Shown here: positions 1 to 12,197 of the stretch, piece after piece
Layout of the letters: each line of letters starts with the position of its first letter
Numbering within the stretch: the stretch's first letter is position 1
Assembly (NCBI GenBank): GCA_018287875.1
Contig: JAGVVL010000001.1
Location: 2,790,001-2,854,000 of the forward strand
Length of the DNA: 64,000 nucleotides
DNA from: Nigrospora sphaerica
Lineage: Eukaryota; Ascomycota; Sordariomycetes; Amphisphaeriales; Apiosporaceae
Reading direction: 5' to 3'
Notes under the pieces: generated by a model
Told to the model about the DNA's origin: nothing
The model's input: only the letters and a program-made list of their open reading frames with translations
Database searches by the model: none
Program-made: the position numbers and the translations under genes

Positions 1-534
1 CGCTCTGCCGTGACGGTAGGTAATGGCAGGTACTTTCCCACCACTCCATCGCACGGTGCCAAGTCACCAGCAAGCAGGGATGCCATACAGTCGTGGCGCC
101 CTCGCGCCACTGATCCTATAGACGGGCCCGCATGATACAACGTGCAGTATTAACATGTCTAACGGAGCCCCGGCGCCAACTGGGGGTCTCGCGGTTCTGG
201 CCGACGAGTAGGCACCGGCGCACAAGGAAAACAGAACGGTCCCGCTTACTCCAGCCGCCTGTCCTCCGTGTCATCGTATAAAGATGTCCGGTTTCGTTGA
301 GTTGCCTGTACTGTCGTAAGCACTTCTTCCCTACTGGCTGACCTCCTTGTTTGCCCAGGGATGAACGAATTGTCATGTTCCGGACCCTTGCCTGCCCGCC
401 CGTCTAAATTCTGTCATGCTTTACAAGGCGCCACTCCGAGTCTGGTTCGAGGCACCGCCAACACAATGAGAAGCAATGCCGACCGACGGAAGCTTCTCTC
501 ATGTTTCCCTAAAGCGTACAGCCCGACAACGATA
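1..534. other. Left-edge intergenic sequence, no gene seen
   Basis: No reading frame here resembles a protein family, and no RNA gene was recognised. The right part is downstream of the RPN3 stop codon and probably carries its 3' untranslated region and polyadenylation signals. Confidence 0.5.
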
Positions 535-2475
535 TTACATGCCCTCAAAATCGCCGCCGAGGTCATCCTCGTCCAAATCGCCCTCTTGGATCTCCTTGGC
601 CATCTCCCGCTCTCGCTCACGAGCCTCCTGAGCATTCTTGAGCTCCAAGCGGTGCTGGTTCATGGGAAAACGCATAGCCTGGAAAGAAAGCACCGGTTAG
701 TACAACATGTTCGACGGACGGGTCGGCACCGGGGTACGGCATACCTTGACGCTCTCGTCGTGCAGGGCCAGACAAGCTCGGATGCGGTCGTGGAACGCCT
801 CGCCGGGCTCGCGCGTAGCATACACGTCGCCCACCTCCTTGCTCTTCATGAAGCCCTTCTCGCGGTCCAGTGTAGCCTCGATGACACCGTCCCTAATGGC
901 CTTGGCGACAATGTACTCGGCACTCTCTTCGCTACCAAGGTGCAAGCGGATACAGATGTCACGAAGGGAAATGCGGCTGTAACTCAGACTCATCATTCGG
1001 ATACCCGTCTTGATGACGTTTTGTCGCAGTCGGAGGATCAGGCTGTACGTGTTGTCGCGGCGGAAGGTGTCGGCATGGTCGGCAATGGTCGTCTCGAAGT
1101 CTTCCAGGTTACCCACCCGCACGGCCTGCACAAGCAGGAAGTAGGGGTGCAGGGATTGCTCCATGTTGTCGGCGCGGAACGTGGCACGCTCGGGAATGTC
1201 ACCCATCAACAGCTCGACCACAAGCAGGAGCTTGGTGGCCGTCTGAGAAAAGCCCAGGGCGCACTGGCTCGCGGGGGCCTTGCGCGTAGCCGCCGTCAGA
1301 TGCTCGTGGGCCTCGGTGTAGCGCAGCTGGATAGCCCGGATGCGGCCGAGGTAGTACAAGAACCGCGCAACCTGGTTGTTGGCGGCGTTGTCGGGGAACT
1401 GGGTGTGCGATACAAGCAAGTCGGCCTGGGAGATGTGCGAGGTCAAGAGGTAATTCCGCAGCAGAAGGACGATGACGGATGCTTGCGTGTCGACGTCCTT
1501 GCGCAGAACGGCGGTGCGGAGCGCCGCCAGCAGGGTAGGCCGGATGGAAACGATGGGGGACTGGGGCGACGGCGGCAGAGGCGCCAGGTGCTCGCAGAAC
1601 AGCGAGTAGTAGAAGTACGCCTTGGCCGAGAGCGAGTCGAGCGTCCGTCGGTTGAGCGAGTGAATGCGCTCGGAGAGGTACTTGGAGAATTCGACGCCCT
1701 GCTGAAACTGCTTCGAGTCAAACATGTGCACCTGGATTAAGATACCCAGGAAAATGTCGACTTCGGGAATCAGCTCCTTGGCCTCCTTGTCCTTCTTGGC
1801 GGCGCCCTTGGAGACCGTCTTGGGCTCGCTGTCCACCTCCATCTCGGAACTCGACTGACGACCCAATGGCACATTTTCACGCCCGATGGCGGCCAGCAGC
1901 TGCTTGGCCGCCGAGGCGGATGCTGATGTGGGAGGGTACGACTCGGCGATGGCCTGAGCGATGATGTCGGGGGTGAGACGCTTGCGGAGCGACGAGATGG
2001 ACCGCAAGGCCCGTAGCGAGAAGCGTGCGTCAAAGAGGGCGACGGCCCGGTCGAGGAGGGCGAAGTTGCTCTTGATGTCTATCACGCACGAGGGCGATGT
2101 AGGTCAGCAACAGGGCGGGGAGCAGGAAGCTCGACATCGAGGGGAGCGAAGCACGCGAGCAAGCACTCGGCAAAGCACAAACATACCTGCGACGGCTTGG
2201 GTGAAGGGGTCGACCTTGACCTCGGCATCATTGGGGTTCTCGGAGTCGTCCATCGAGACGTCGCCATCGCCGTCGGCGGCGGGGGGTGCTGAGCTCTTCT
2301 TGGAGTTCTTGGAAGGGGGAACGACGACGGTCATGTCCTCGCCCTCCTTGGCGGCCTTCTTGCCGGCCTTGCCTTTCGCCGATGACTTCTCGTCCGTCAT
2401 TTCGACATCCTTGTTCTTCTGGATTCCGTTCTCGAGGGGCTCGTTGCCGTTGTTATGAGGCGTTTTGCCAGGCAT
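535..2475 (-). CDS. RPN3: 26S proteasome regulatory lid subunit Rpn3 (PSMD3)
   Basis: Non-catalytic lid subunit of the 19S regulatory particle, acting in ubiquitin-dependent degradation in cytosol and nucleus. Three exons: 2187-2475, 745-2078 and 535-678. The introns (108 and 66 nt) start GTATGT and GTATGC, and the first has a CTGAC branch site before its acceptor. The spliced product is 588 residues, close to fungal Rpn3 proteins and somewhat longer than yeast Rpn3. The N-terminus is a charged, low-complexity segment rich in Lys, Asp and Glu. TPR-like helices follow, then a PCI domain with a winged-helix portion around the phrase SYSRISLRDICIRLHLGS. The last exon encodes an acidic/basic tail ending in DLDEDDLGGDFEGM, typical of the family. 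The start was chosen because it is the first ATG in frame with this conserved N-terminal exon. The family call is firm; exon edges are inferred from consensus and phase. Confidence 0.94.
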
Positions 2476-4982
2476 AGCGGCCGGGGTCTGTGTGGAAGTG
2501 GAGGGAATGGGGCTGGCTGATTAGAGGTCGGCAGGTGATGGAGAGTCGAGAGGCCCGGCTGACCAGAAACACAAGGAGCGGTGCAACGATGGCGACCCGG
2601 ACGGGAGGGTTGAGCTGGGCTGGGGTGGGTTGGGGTACCAAGATGGGCAGTGATGATGATGGGAGAATGATGATGGGGATGATGATGACGAAGCAGCTTT
2701 TCGCGACTGTATGTGGTAGGCAGCTGGAGCAGGCGCGCTCTCTCTGTCTCTTTCGGAGAGACCCTGCACGCAGTCGGGGCACAGGCTGTGTGGTTGCCGT
2801 TTAGGTACCTCTGTAGGTACGCAATCTGGCAATGCTGGAGGTGCCCAGCGGCTGTAGCGCCGCTGTTGCTTCCAATCTTATCCGGTCCCGGTCGCTGAGG
2901 GTGGGTCGACTTTGACCTGCCGGGTTGCGGGATACGGCTGGTGAACGGGTCGGGAAAGTACACGATGACCTGAAGCAGGTACGAAAACGGCACAATATCG
3001 CAGTCGTCGAAAGGAAGTGAATGAGCTTTTGTTATGGTTCTACAGGCTGGAGTTTGCTGTTGGGAACCGGCACGGACGGACGGGCGTGAGCAGGACAACA
3101 AAGCCGGCCAGTGGGGAGGGGTGGGAGAGGGCGCTGATGGTGGAAAACGGGACGAGGATGCACTGGAGGTACCGACCTACATAGTGCAAGACACGGCGGC
3201 AGGTGGTTTAGGTCGTTTGTCATGGGAACCGGAGCTCAGGACCTGTAGGTCCGGGCCACGAGTGGTGCAAGGTGTCTGGATGACGATGAACTGGTTTTAA
3301 TCGGTATGCCTTTTCTTTCTACCTATTCTCCCTCTTAGCTACTATTGCTCACCCGACAATCCCATCTATCCAGATGCCCCTATGCCTTTTGAGCTTTCCA
3401 TCAGTCCCGTGGTTGTCCCCTTCGTTGGTTACCGTTTGCGAGGCATGTACTTTGGCTACCTAGCTATTCCCGCAGCGTTGTACGACGGGCACCCTCAAGC
3501 TTCCATCTCCAGCACTAGCCCGCAAGGGGCAAGAATGCCAAGCTTCCAGAGCTTCACTTTCAGTGTGGGCCAACGCGAGTGACGTTGGCAGATGCTGCCT
3601 GGGAGCTGGAGTGCGCGATACATTGCGCCGCAGCGCCAGGCCAAATCACAGTAGGCCAGCCAGCCCATACCTAACAGACCTACAGGTACCTCACTCATAA
3701 GGTGGCCCATAGGCACATAGGTACCTGAAATACACCGTACTCACCACACAACCCAGTATGAAAAGAAGCATTCATGAACATCCGTACGCGGGCAGGGCTG
3801 GGAACGCCTCTGCCAATTGAGACGGGGCACGTATCGAGAGATAGACCTCCGACGGCCGTGGTACTGGGACGGGACGACCGGTCCCTCTCGCGCGCGCACG
3901 ACTCGCCAGCCACAGGCACACGACTACATGTCGGCGCAGGAGAAACTAGAAATTACTTACTCAGGTACACGCCCTCCAGCCCGGCCAGCCCCCGCGTCGA
4001 GCTGCTGCAGCCCAGCCGCATTCTTCCCGCGTAGCCCCGAAAGTGGTCCTCAAAGCCACGGGAACGCGGAGGCTGACAGTGGATGTCACTATGCATTACA
4101 CAGGTACCTCGCGGGGAAAATGATGAGGCACATGAAATATCTCCATCTCGCTGTTCCGTGCCATGTCCTTTGTCGACGTGTTGTACCCGGTATGCCGGGA
4201 AACGACGGGATTCCATAGCACGACGGCTGTTCACCGGTGGAGAGAAAATCATCTTAGTTCATGACGGGTATCTGGATCCTATTTGCAATCTGAGAAGCCT
4301 ATTTGCAATGTCCTGTAATGAATGCAACCAGAAACGCCACTGGGATGAAATCCATACCAGACCTTAGTGCAGAGCTGTGTGCCCCGTCTTGCGAAAATAC
4401 TTCCTCCTCAATCAACACTAGTGTAAAAACTCCAAACTCCAAAACAAGGCAGGCTGTTGTCAACACGCGAGAGAATGGGGACGTTTCGAGACAGCTGTGC
4501 GTGCGCCCTGTTCATCCCGAACCATCTCTCTTGCGCTTGTCGCCGACCAGTTCCTGGCTGGACGACACGAGGCCGACGGGGGCTGAGCCAACCCCAACAT
4601 TCGACGAGGTACCAGACGTATGAGGGTAGGCCGCACCGGACGAGACAGAACCCATTTCATAGGCAGCCTAGGCCTGGTGAGTGTAGGGCGAGCCCGCCGC
4701 CCCGTCCAAGAAGTAATGGCGCATCGTGCCCGAGGTGCCAAGTGTGGCCACGCCCAAATCGATAGATATGCCGTTCCTGGGTGTCTGGTCGGGGGCGGGC
4801 GGAAAGGACAACGCGGCCGGTTGCTTTACCTTGGCCGCGTTGGCGCGCCGGCGCATGCTGGAACCCGCCATGCCGTGGCTTCGGTTGACGGCGGGGGTCA
4901 CACCGGCTACCTTGCCAGCATTGGCACCATTGGCGGCCTGGGTAGCAGACGCGCCAGGGCTCTTGCCGGAAGGTGACAAGTC
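2476..4982. other. Intergenic region between RPN3 start and TAF12 stop
   Basis: About 2.5 kb with no convincing gene. It holds the RPN3 promoter (just above 2475) and the TAF12 3' region. Short palindromic AGGTACCT octamers occur at 2803, 3684, 3719 and 4102. Open frames on both strands have no recognisable domain and look like chance frames in GC-rich DNA. Confidence 0.5.
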
Positions 4983-7014
4983 CTACTTGTCGTCCTTACC
5001 GGGCATGACCTTAGCAGCTTGTACGGCGCTCATCTTGGCGATCCAGGCCGAGCTCGGCTGAGCCTTGCGGACGGTACGCAACTCTTCCGACGTATGGCCG
5101 GGGACGCGGATGTTGTAGATGCGCTCGAGAACCAGTTGAATATCGCGAATCTCAAGAACCTTGGAGCCTCGCTCCTTAGCCAAGCGACAGGCCATGTGCA
5201 GAACGTTGTCGACGAAGTTGTCGGCCACACTAAGGACAGACTGGCGGATTGTCAGTTGGTCATCCACGATGAAGATACGGGACTGGAGATCTAGGAATGG
5301 AGGCGCCATCACGTACTACGCGCCGGTAGAGGACAAAAAATTGCAGAGAACGGGGGAAAACGTACCTCTTCGACGTCAGGCGTCAAGTAGTTTCCATCAG
5401 CGCCAGCGGGGCCGCCTCCACAGACCTGGCGCACGAGCTCGTCGAGCTTCTTCTTGGACAGTACGTGCTCGCCCTCGGCCTCGAACGTGAAGGGAGGGGC
5501 CTTGGCGATGACGGGCTGGCTGATGGGGCCGCCCGCGACACCGTTGCCGGCGCCCATGGTGGGGCGACCGGGGGCCACGCCACCTCCCATGCTGACGCCC
5601 TGGGGGATCTTGGTCGCGTTCTCGGGAAGCTGCTTCGGAATGGGCATCTTGTGGGACATGGTGGTCGTGGGTTGCGGATGCGCGTGGCTGTGGGAGCTTT
5701 GCGAGGCGTTGCCCATGAGCCCTGCCGAACCTGGGGTGGTGGTGACGCCGGTGCCGTTGGCCTGACCCACGAGCGGAATCGAAGTGGTCGAGTTCTGGCG
5801 CGTGTTGGCCATGTGCAAGGCAGCCGAGTGTGTCAGTGGTTTGGCGGCGTTGCCTGGGCCCATCGAGGTTGCCGTTTGCGGGGTCTGGACGCGGGCCTGG
5901 GTGGGGGTTCCGGCCGAGGGCAAGTTCGAGGAAGCGCCGGCGGCAGCGTTGGCGGCGGTGGCGACAGCTGTGTTGACAGGCGGCGGGTGCGCCTGCGCCT
6001 GCGACGTGCCTGGCTCGACCTTTACCTGCGCCTGCAAGGGCGCAGTTGCAGCGGCCTGAGGCTGCGTGCCCGGCGGCGCGCCCGTTTGCGCCGCCCCCGC
6101 CGGACCGGGCGTCGCCTGTGTCGTGGGCGTCGCTGGGGTTGTCCGGTTCGCCGTTGCGAGTTGCTGGCTCTTGGCCGCCTCCATGGCTGCACTGACCGAA
6201 GCCGTGCCGGCCTGCAAGGCTTGTGTACCCGCGTTTTGGCCCTGCTGAGGCCGTGATTGGGCGTTGCCGGCATTCTGAAGCGCGGCTGTCTTGTACGTCT
6301 CGTTTTGTCTGCGGAAGTCTTCGGCAAACTTGGTGTTGTCGGCGAAGTGCTTCATGTCGGCATTCTTGGCTTCCGTGTACCGTTTCAGCTCCTCGCCCTG
6401 CAATGGGTTGCCCTTGGCCTCGCGGTCCTTGAGGACAAGTTCTATCTGCTTGACCCGCTTCTGCGTGGTGTCGATCATCATGAGGGCACGCGTGTACTTC
6501 TGCCTCGCCGTGTTGATCCACTGAGCTGCCTGTTCCTTGTTCCCTGCGAGATTCGGAGGCGCATAGAATGTCATCTGCTGAACATGCGCCACGATGTGCG
6601 GCGGGATCTTCTGCGGCTGCGGTGCTTGGCCGGCCGGAGTACCGCCAACAGTGGGAGCAGCACCGATGGCCCCCGGGTTGGGCCCGGCGCCAGCCATGCC
6701 CGCCGGCCTTTGCGCGGATGCCGCAGCTGCTCTCTGCGCAGCCAGGGCAGAGTTTTGCGCCTGGCCCGCGGCATGACCAGCTTGGCCACCAGCAGCAGCC
6801 TGACCGGTCAAACGCTGGCTGTTGATCTTAGTAAAGACCATACGGGAGAACTCCTGCACTTTCTTCAGGGCAGCCTGGTGGGCCGGTGTCTCCGGACCGT
6901 TCTTATCCATGGTGTCGTAAAGCTGGCGAAGCCCCTTCTCGTACTTTTCTCTTTCGGCATCAGTGAGCATCACCAGCCGCGACATATGTTCCGGTCTATA
7001 CATATGGACGCCCC

Positions 7015-7060
<46 letters not shown>

Positions 7061-7105
7061 AGACTGCTGAGCCGGGGCCGGCTGGCCTTGGGTCGGTTGG
7101 TTCAT
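4983..7105 (-). CDS. TAF12: Transcription initiation factor TFIID/SAGA subunit 12 (histone-fold TAF)
   Basis: Histone-fold subunit shared by TFIID and SAGA, pairing with TAF4 or ADA1 in the nucleus. Two exons, 5366-7105 and 4983-5240, give 665 residues. The long N-terminal region is low complexity: a polyglutamine run near residues 15-30 encoded by CTG/CAG repeats, then Ala-, Gln-, Pro- and Thr-rich sequence with short helical, charged segments around residues 40-75 and 215-270. The C-terminus carries the conserved TPDVEE motif, directly joined by splicing to [14 protein letters not shown] and the rest of the histone fold, ending near VPGHTSEEL. The intron (GTACGT to CAG, 125 nt, CTGAC branch) was placed so that these motifs join as they do in the family. 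An upstream in-frame acceptor would insert 14 extra residues. An in-frame ATG further upstream at 7249 exists but lacks conserved sequence, so the ATG before NQPTQGQ is preferred. Confidence 0.93.
7014..7061 (-). repeat. CAG/CTG trinucleotide tract encoding polyglutamine in TAF12
   Basis: Nearly pure CTG units on the + strand with a single TTG interruption, read as Gln codons on the minus strand within the TAF12 N-terminus. Such tracts are prone to length variation. Confidence 0.9.
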
Positions 7106-9218
7106 CGTGAACGACGTTATAGGGACCTCTTTCGATGGGCAGAGGCAACGGTCTAGGCACGGGACGCAATGCTGCCGCAGGGAGAGTCGGCAGGGAATAG
7201 GGGTCCGGGGTGGATGGCAAAGCCCCGGGGTCGAAGCGACGTGATGCAATTATGGACGCGATCGGACGTGATGTATCACGGACTGCGGAGCACCAGCGCG
7301 AAGCGAAGCAAGCCCGTCCGGCTTTCCGGTGGATACAACGGGGAAACAAAACAAAGACTCCAAACTTCCCACAGGTCTTCCTCCGCAGGGGCTCTGGTAA
7401 AGGCTCCTGGGCAGATCTGGACAGAGCGATGCGGGCTGGGTCAGGGTTGGATTGGTGGTTTATTGGATTTACCGTCAGACGCTGGGAGGTTATGGGAAGC
7501 TAGAGATCCGATGTCCCAGTCACTCTAGCGCGGTTGCTGTGGCTGACAGGTTGGGATCCCGATAAGTTGCCCCGGGCCGATAAGAGGTCCTGCCTGGGCA
7601 CATGCTTTGACTGGCATGGTATTTGTGGCTCGGTCAACGCTAACAACGGGTCCACGGAATCAACTCCATCGTACCTGAGCCAGTAGAAGGTACCCTAGAA
7701 GTACCCCGAGACACACCCCTCGAAATACTCCATTCCTACCTCTGTCTATTCAAGCACCTATTTAGCTTCTGTTATGTCTTGCGGTATTGACTTTGAAGAC
7801 GGCGCCTGGGCCCCTTGTTATACCCATACACACCGATAGTGAGTTAGGGGGGGTTGGTGTCAAGCCCTATTTGGCAGCAGGAGACAGGAGGGTTGGTTGG
7901 GCTTGGGGACTATGCCATCGCCGTAGACGGCCACAGTTTCAGCGCCACGGCGTTCTCAAAGAACTTGCCAGTGCTTCGGCTCTGGTGCCCAGCCATTTGG
8001 GGCAGGTCATCCATTGTCCCTAGTCCAAAGCATTCGTACTTGCTTAACCTTAGCACTTGATCATAAACATCCACCCAGTGTAATCCCCGAATTGCGGAGG
8101 GTTTTCTACCGTTGGACATGGACAGCAGAGCACAAGGCCCGTATCATAGCAATAGCCCAATAGTCGTAGTGTTGATCCAGTTAGGCGACTCTCAGCAAGT
8201 CGCTGGGCCCAAGCTCAAGCAACAATCAACCGGTGAGTACAGAAAGCTTCTGCTTCTTTCTAACCCGCACCCTTTTCTATCCCTCGATTACACACCTTGC
8301 ATCAGGGAAATACTCCCATTCCTCGGGCGGTGGTCGGTTTTTGGGAGGCGCCGTGGCACGAACTCCCCTGTAGGGGGCAAACACGAAGTCCCTCTGCCTC
8401 CACGGCCAGATTCTCGCAGTCCAGGTGGCGAACTTCTAATTACCCAATGCAGCTGGGAAGGCCTGGGTGTCGTTGCTCCCGTACTGCTCTTTTCGTTCTG
8501 TGATGACCTGTGTGGCTGAAGATCAACCCACGTCCTTCGTCACCCTGCCCTTCCTGCAGCACCAGGCGGAAGAAATGTATACCAAGACATCTCAATGAGG
8601 ATGGCACAATGATAAGCCACGCCCTCCGCGGTAGAGCAGCGGGTTGGGAGGCGGTCGGGAATATGGCGCCTGCTTGATTCGCTGGTGGACGGAAACGTTC
8701 GTCACCGAGTGGCTCGATACCGCGAAGGCCAACCTGTAAACCAATATCTATGTGCACGCAGCTTGAGGTGGAAAAAAAAAGCAAACGGGGCAGCTTATCA
8801 CATCCCCAAGCAGCCGCTTTCTATGCAAGTCATATCGTCATCATCATTGCTGTCGTCATGCGTGGTCCCAAAGCTGTCAGCCAGTGTTCCCCTCAGTGAG
8901 ACATGGCCGCCCCACAAGGTAAAGTGCCTGGCCTTCCCCAATGCCAATGAAGCCAGCCTCCCTTTCTATAGGAATGGACCCTGTCCCCGTAGCGCAGATC
9001 GCTCTCTTTCGGGGTAGTAAGTGCATGCATCCAGTTGTCCCTTTGCCAGGACAGCCCCAGCGGCCCGTGGTCGTATAGTGAGTGGGTGTGGTCCGCCATG
9101 TGAGGGCCCCGTCAGATAGTCGTGTAGCGGTTAGGGGTCGTGTTGCCCCCGCCCATGCATTGTGAAGTAAAACGTATTCGTGGCTGGTCGACCAGTTGGC
9201 CAATAGAGCTGCGCTCCC
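7106..9218. other. Intergenic region upstream of TAF12
   Basis: About 2.1 kb without a recognisable gene on either strand. It contains the TAF12 promoter (start of the region) and the 3' flank of the unknown gene ending at 9219. Several GGTACC/GTACC motifs occur around 7670-7710. Confidence 0.45.
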
Positions 9219-10160
9219 TCATTCGGAATCGCCACCCTCAATAAGGCGCCAGAAAGGGAGTTCCTGGAGCAGCTCTTCGCTGTCCACACTCATCTCGCCA
9301 TCGCTGTGAGGCTCTTTGACCTCGATGATAATGTCGGGGGCCTGGGTGGAGAACAGACTCCATCGGTCCGTCTTCCTGCGGAGCCGTCGCTGACCCGGAT
9401 CGCCTGTATCCCAGGGTTGCAGGTCCTCGCGATCCTCGTCGCTGCCGCGGTCGCTGATGGTGCGCTTGCTCAGACTGCCAGACGTCAGGCGTCTTTGACG
9501 TTTCTCCTGTCGCATTTGCTTCCTGTTTCTCTCGTACTCGTTCATCTCTGGATCCCCTTCCGACCCAGACTCGTCTGTCTCGAAGCAATCCAGGTGTTGG
9601 AAGCCATGAAGCACTCGAGGATCCAGCTCACGATCAGCACGGTGCCGCGACGAGCTGCGCCCTGACGCAGGGCTTTGTCGCCCTGACGCGGGACTTGAGA
9701 ACCCCGAGGGCTGGAGAATTTCCAGCGATTCGGCGTCACTGTCCATGAATTCGTCGTCGCCGTCGCCATCGTCGGAGCATTCCGTAATCTCCAGTTCGGA
9801 GTCGACTATGACGCGCGATGAGGCTCTAGGGAGCTGGAAGGCGGCCCAATTGTCCGCCATGCCATGATCAAGAGACAGCGTGGAGCTCTTTTCCGAGGCG
9901 GCGTCTGAGTCTTCGGCCTGATCTGACGACTTGGACGAGCGAGGAGAGATTTCCTCGGGACGCACCCGGCGCCCATGGGCGAACTGTGACCCCACACCGC
10001 CCAAGAACGGGATGCTTGCTCGCCGGCCGGCCATGGTCGCCGCGGAGCCAAATGAGAGCCCGGCGTAGGAAAACTTGGGAGAGCCGGCAACGGGAGTGTC
10101 TGGGGGCGAGGAGGGCGTCCCCATTGAGGTGTTGATGACAGGTGCGCGTGACTGCCGCAT
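9219..10160 (-). CDS. Uncharacterised Ser/Asp-rich disordered protein
   Basis: A single uninterrupted frame of 313 codons. I do not recognise a domain. The protein is highly charged and serine-rich, predicted by composition to be mostly disordered. It has an acidic patch (SDDGDGDDEFMDSDAE) near residue 135-150, a repeated SPASGR unit near residues 155-170, a strongly basic helix-like stretch (RNRKQMRQEKRQRRL) near 210-225, and a C-terminal part with LRRKTDRWSLF and an acidic region before the stop. The basic stretch could be a nuclear localisation signal; this is inference. Ser-Pro dipeptides suggest phosphorylation. The start ATG has a favourable upstream context and no intron is needed. The patchwork of motif-like blocks and the codon pattern look like a real conserved fungal protein rather than a chance frame. 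Confidence 0.72.
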   Translation of the reverse strand: MRQSRAPVINTSMGTPSSPPDTPVAGSPKFSYAGLSFGSAATMAGRRASIPFLGGVGSQFAHGRRVRPEEISPRSSKSSDQAEDSDAASEKSSTLSLDHGMADNWAAFQLPRASSRVIVDSELEITECSDDGDGDDEFMDSDAESLEILQPSGFSSPASGRQSPASGRSSSRHRADRELDPRVLHGFQHLDCFETDESGSEGDPEMNEYERNRKQMRQEKRQRRLTSGSLSKRTISDRGSDEDREDLQPWDTGDPGQRRLRRKTDRWSLFSTQAPDIIIEVKEPHSDGEMSVDSEELLQELPFWRLIEGGDSE

Positions 10161-10198
10161 CGTGGTAGTGGTTTTCGGTGAGTGTTGGCCTCGGAGCC

Positions 10199-10211
10199 GG
10201 GGGGGGGGGGG
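10199..10211 (+). repeat. Poly-G tract (13 G)
   Basis: Uninterrupted run of 13 G on the + strand in intergenic DNA, just upstream of the unknown minus-strand gene. Confidence 0.9.
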
Positions 10212-12116
10212 CTTATCGTGGGATTACTTTTTGTGGGGCGTGAAATCGCGGGGCGGGATATGGAGTGTGGGATGGGATGAGCTATGTTGCTCAGAAGGGA
10301 GTCGTGAGCAGTAGGAGACAGCAACTCAAGCCTCAAGGCGTCAACGCCCGCCGGACAGACCTCCAACGTGGAGAAGATAGAGGACTTTGGTAACTTGGCA
10401 TGATAATGTCGTCAGGGTCTTGAAGAGCAAGTCGGGATCGCGCAACCCCGCCAGTGGCCACCCGGGAGGGAATGCAGCGCAGCAGTGGTGGTGGTGGTGG
10501 TAGTGGGTGGTAAAGTGACGGGTCGGATACTGGCACCAGCAAGCGTCCAGTTTCCGGTGGCCAATCGACAAATGGCGGCTGATGGACAGGCCAGGGGGTA
10601 CCGCGGCGCAGAGGGGGCGGGCGGTATTTGAACTCGCGAGCGACGGTCACAACTAGTCTCTGGCGCCGCAGGCGGGTCACGAATAGGGGAGAGGGCGCGG
10701 GCAACGGGTGTTGCGAGTACGTGCTGACCGGATGTTTCAAGTGGAATTTCGACGTGGACGAGGCACCGCTGCTCCGTATCCCACAGAATATTGTCCGAGC
10801 TTTGTATATGAGAGTAAATCTCATGCACACAAGTACGAAGCAGGAAAGCAAGGGCAAGGGTTACCAGAACCGGACCAGAGGCCAACTTATAAGCCCGGCG
10901 GGTATAGAGTGGAAGCAGCTGCGGTGGGTCAAGCACGCCGGAGGCTCTCGGGTGGGATCCTCGGAGGCCAATTTGGCCAAGGACCAAACAGACACGGAGG
11001 AGGACAGAGAAAGACATAGAGTGTGAGAGAGCCTATGTCGGAGCGGACGTCGCTTACCGTTGGCTTTGGGCAGCAACGCGCCGCGGAGGGGGGGCTCCCT
11101 CGTCCCTCGCCATTTCTGCCTCTTCATGGCGGCAGGCCTGTCCAAAGAAATTGCGACATGTAGACGTGTCGACGAGTGGCCGCCTGCCTGCCCTCAAGTA
11201 CCGGCCGGCGTACGGACGGAGCAGCAGGTGACGACTCTGCACCCGCGGGCTTATGTCGTGCCAGACTGGAGGGGGAGGTCAGAACTCGCCAGAGCTGAGT
11301 TGTCACTCTCGGGGGCCTCTCGCGCGAGCATTGGCAGCGCTGGGGACGCCTTCAAGGGGATTCGCTCGCAGGGCTACATGCCTTCTGCTTTTATTCAACA
11401 GCCACCGGTTTTGATATAGACGTATCAGAGCGAGTGGCACCCGGAAGCGGAGGCGATGACTGGGAGCAGCCGAAATGGAACGGGGTCAGGTAGCAGCACT
11501 TGTGCCCAATGAAGGGGTACACAAGGGCCGATGCATGCAAGAAGAAAGCATGGAAAAGCAAGGTAGGGGGGAAACCCATGTGTTTGGCTCGACGATGCCG
11601 GGTTGGGGGGAGCGCATTTCCTGCAGACTGCAGTCGATCGTCGGCGCCAGTAGGGCGAGTAGGCCCTTTTGGGTAGGTCCTTGGGGGGGGAGGAGAGAAG
11701 GCCAAGGGGGAAGCTGGGGCCGTCAGGGCTCGCTACATCCCACCATCCATGCTGGCGGGTTCTCGTCGCACCCTCAATGCGCCCATGCGATTGCGCTGGG
11801 AGCGTGGCCGAGTCATGATCATATTTCCCATTGCCTCACGACCGCCTCCCCCATGTGTGTGCCGTGGTGGCGCGACAGATGGCGGGTTTGGCAACGCGAG
11901 AGCCGTGGCCAGACCAACGTTTCCCATGCGTGGACACGAGCGACGCTGAAAGGAAGCTACTGCAGCACCTAGATGGGCCGCATGGAAAACAAGAGGCCGG
12001 ATCCCACTTTAGGACGCTGCGGGACTTCACCCGTGATGACGAATGGCCCGATATCCAGAGGTTAGGTACAACAGGGCTACTCCGGAACGAAGGGCTGACG
12101 ATCCCGCCAATGCGTC

Positions 12117-12197
12117 GAGTGGATGGGATGGATGGGAAGGGAAGGGGTGGAACGTGGATGCGATGGGATGGGATGGGATGGGGTGGGACAGGATGGA
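12117..12197 (+). repeat. GGATG/GGGAT microsatellite-like repeat
   Basis: Imperfect GGATG and GGGAT pentamers; the purest part (about five units) lies at 12162-12187. It sits about 0.45 kb upstream of the SPC34 start. Confidence 0.8.

Noticed and set aside
361..1740. Long + strand open frame of 459 codons
   Set aside because: It is antisense to the RPN3 PCI-domain exon, has no family resemblance and is explained by codon bias of the real gene.
8671..8700. Short match to the 3' half of fungal 5S rRNA (ATTCGCTGGTGG) on the + strand
   Set aside because: The match stops after about 12 bases; the rest of a 5S gene and its internal promoter are absent.
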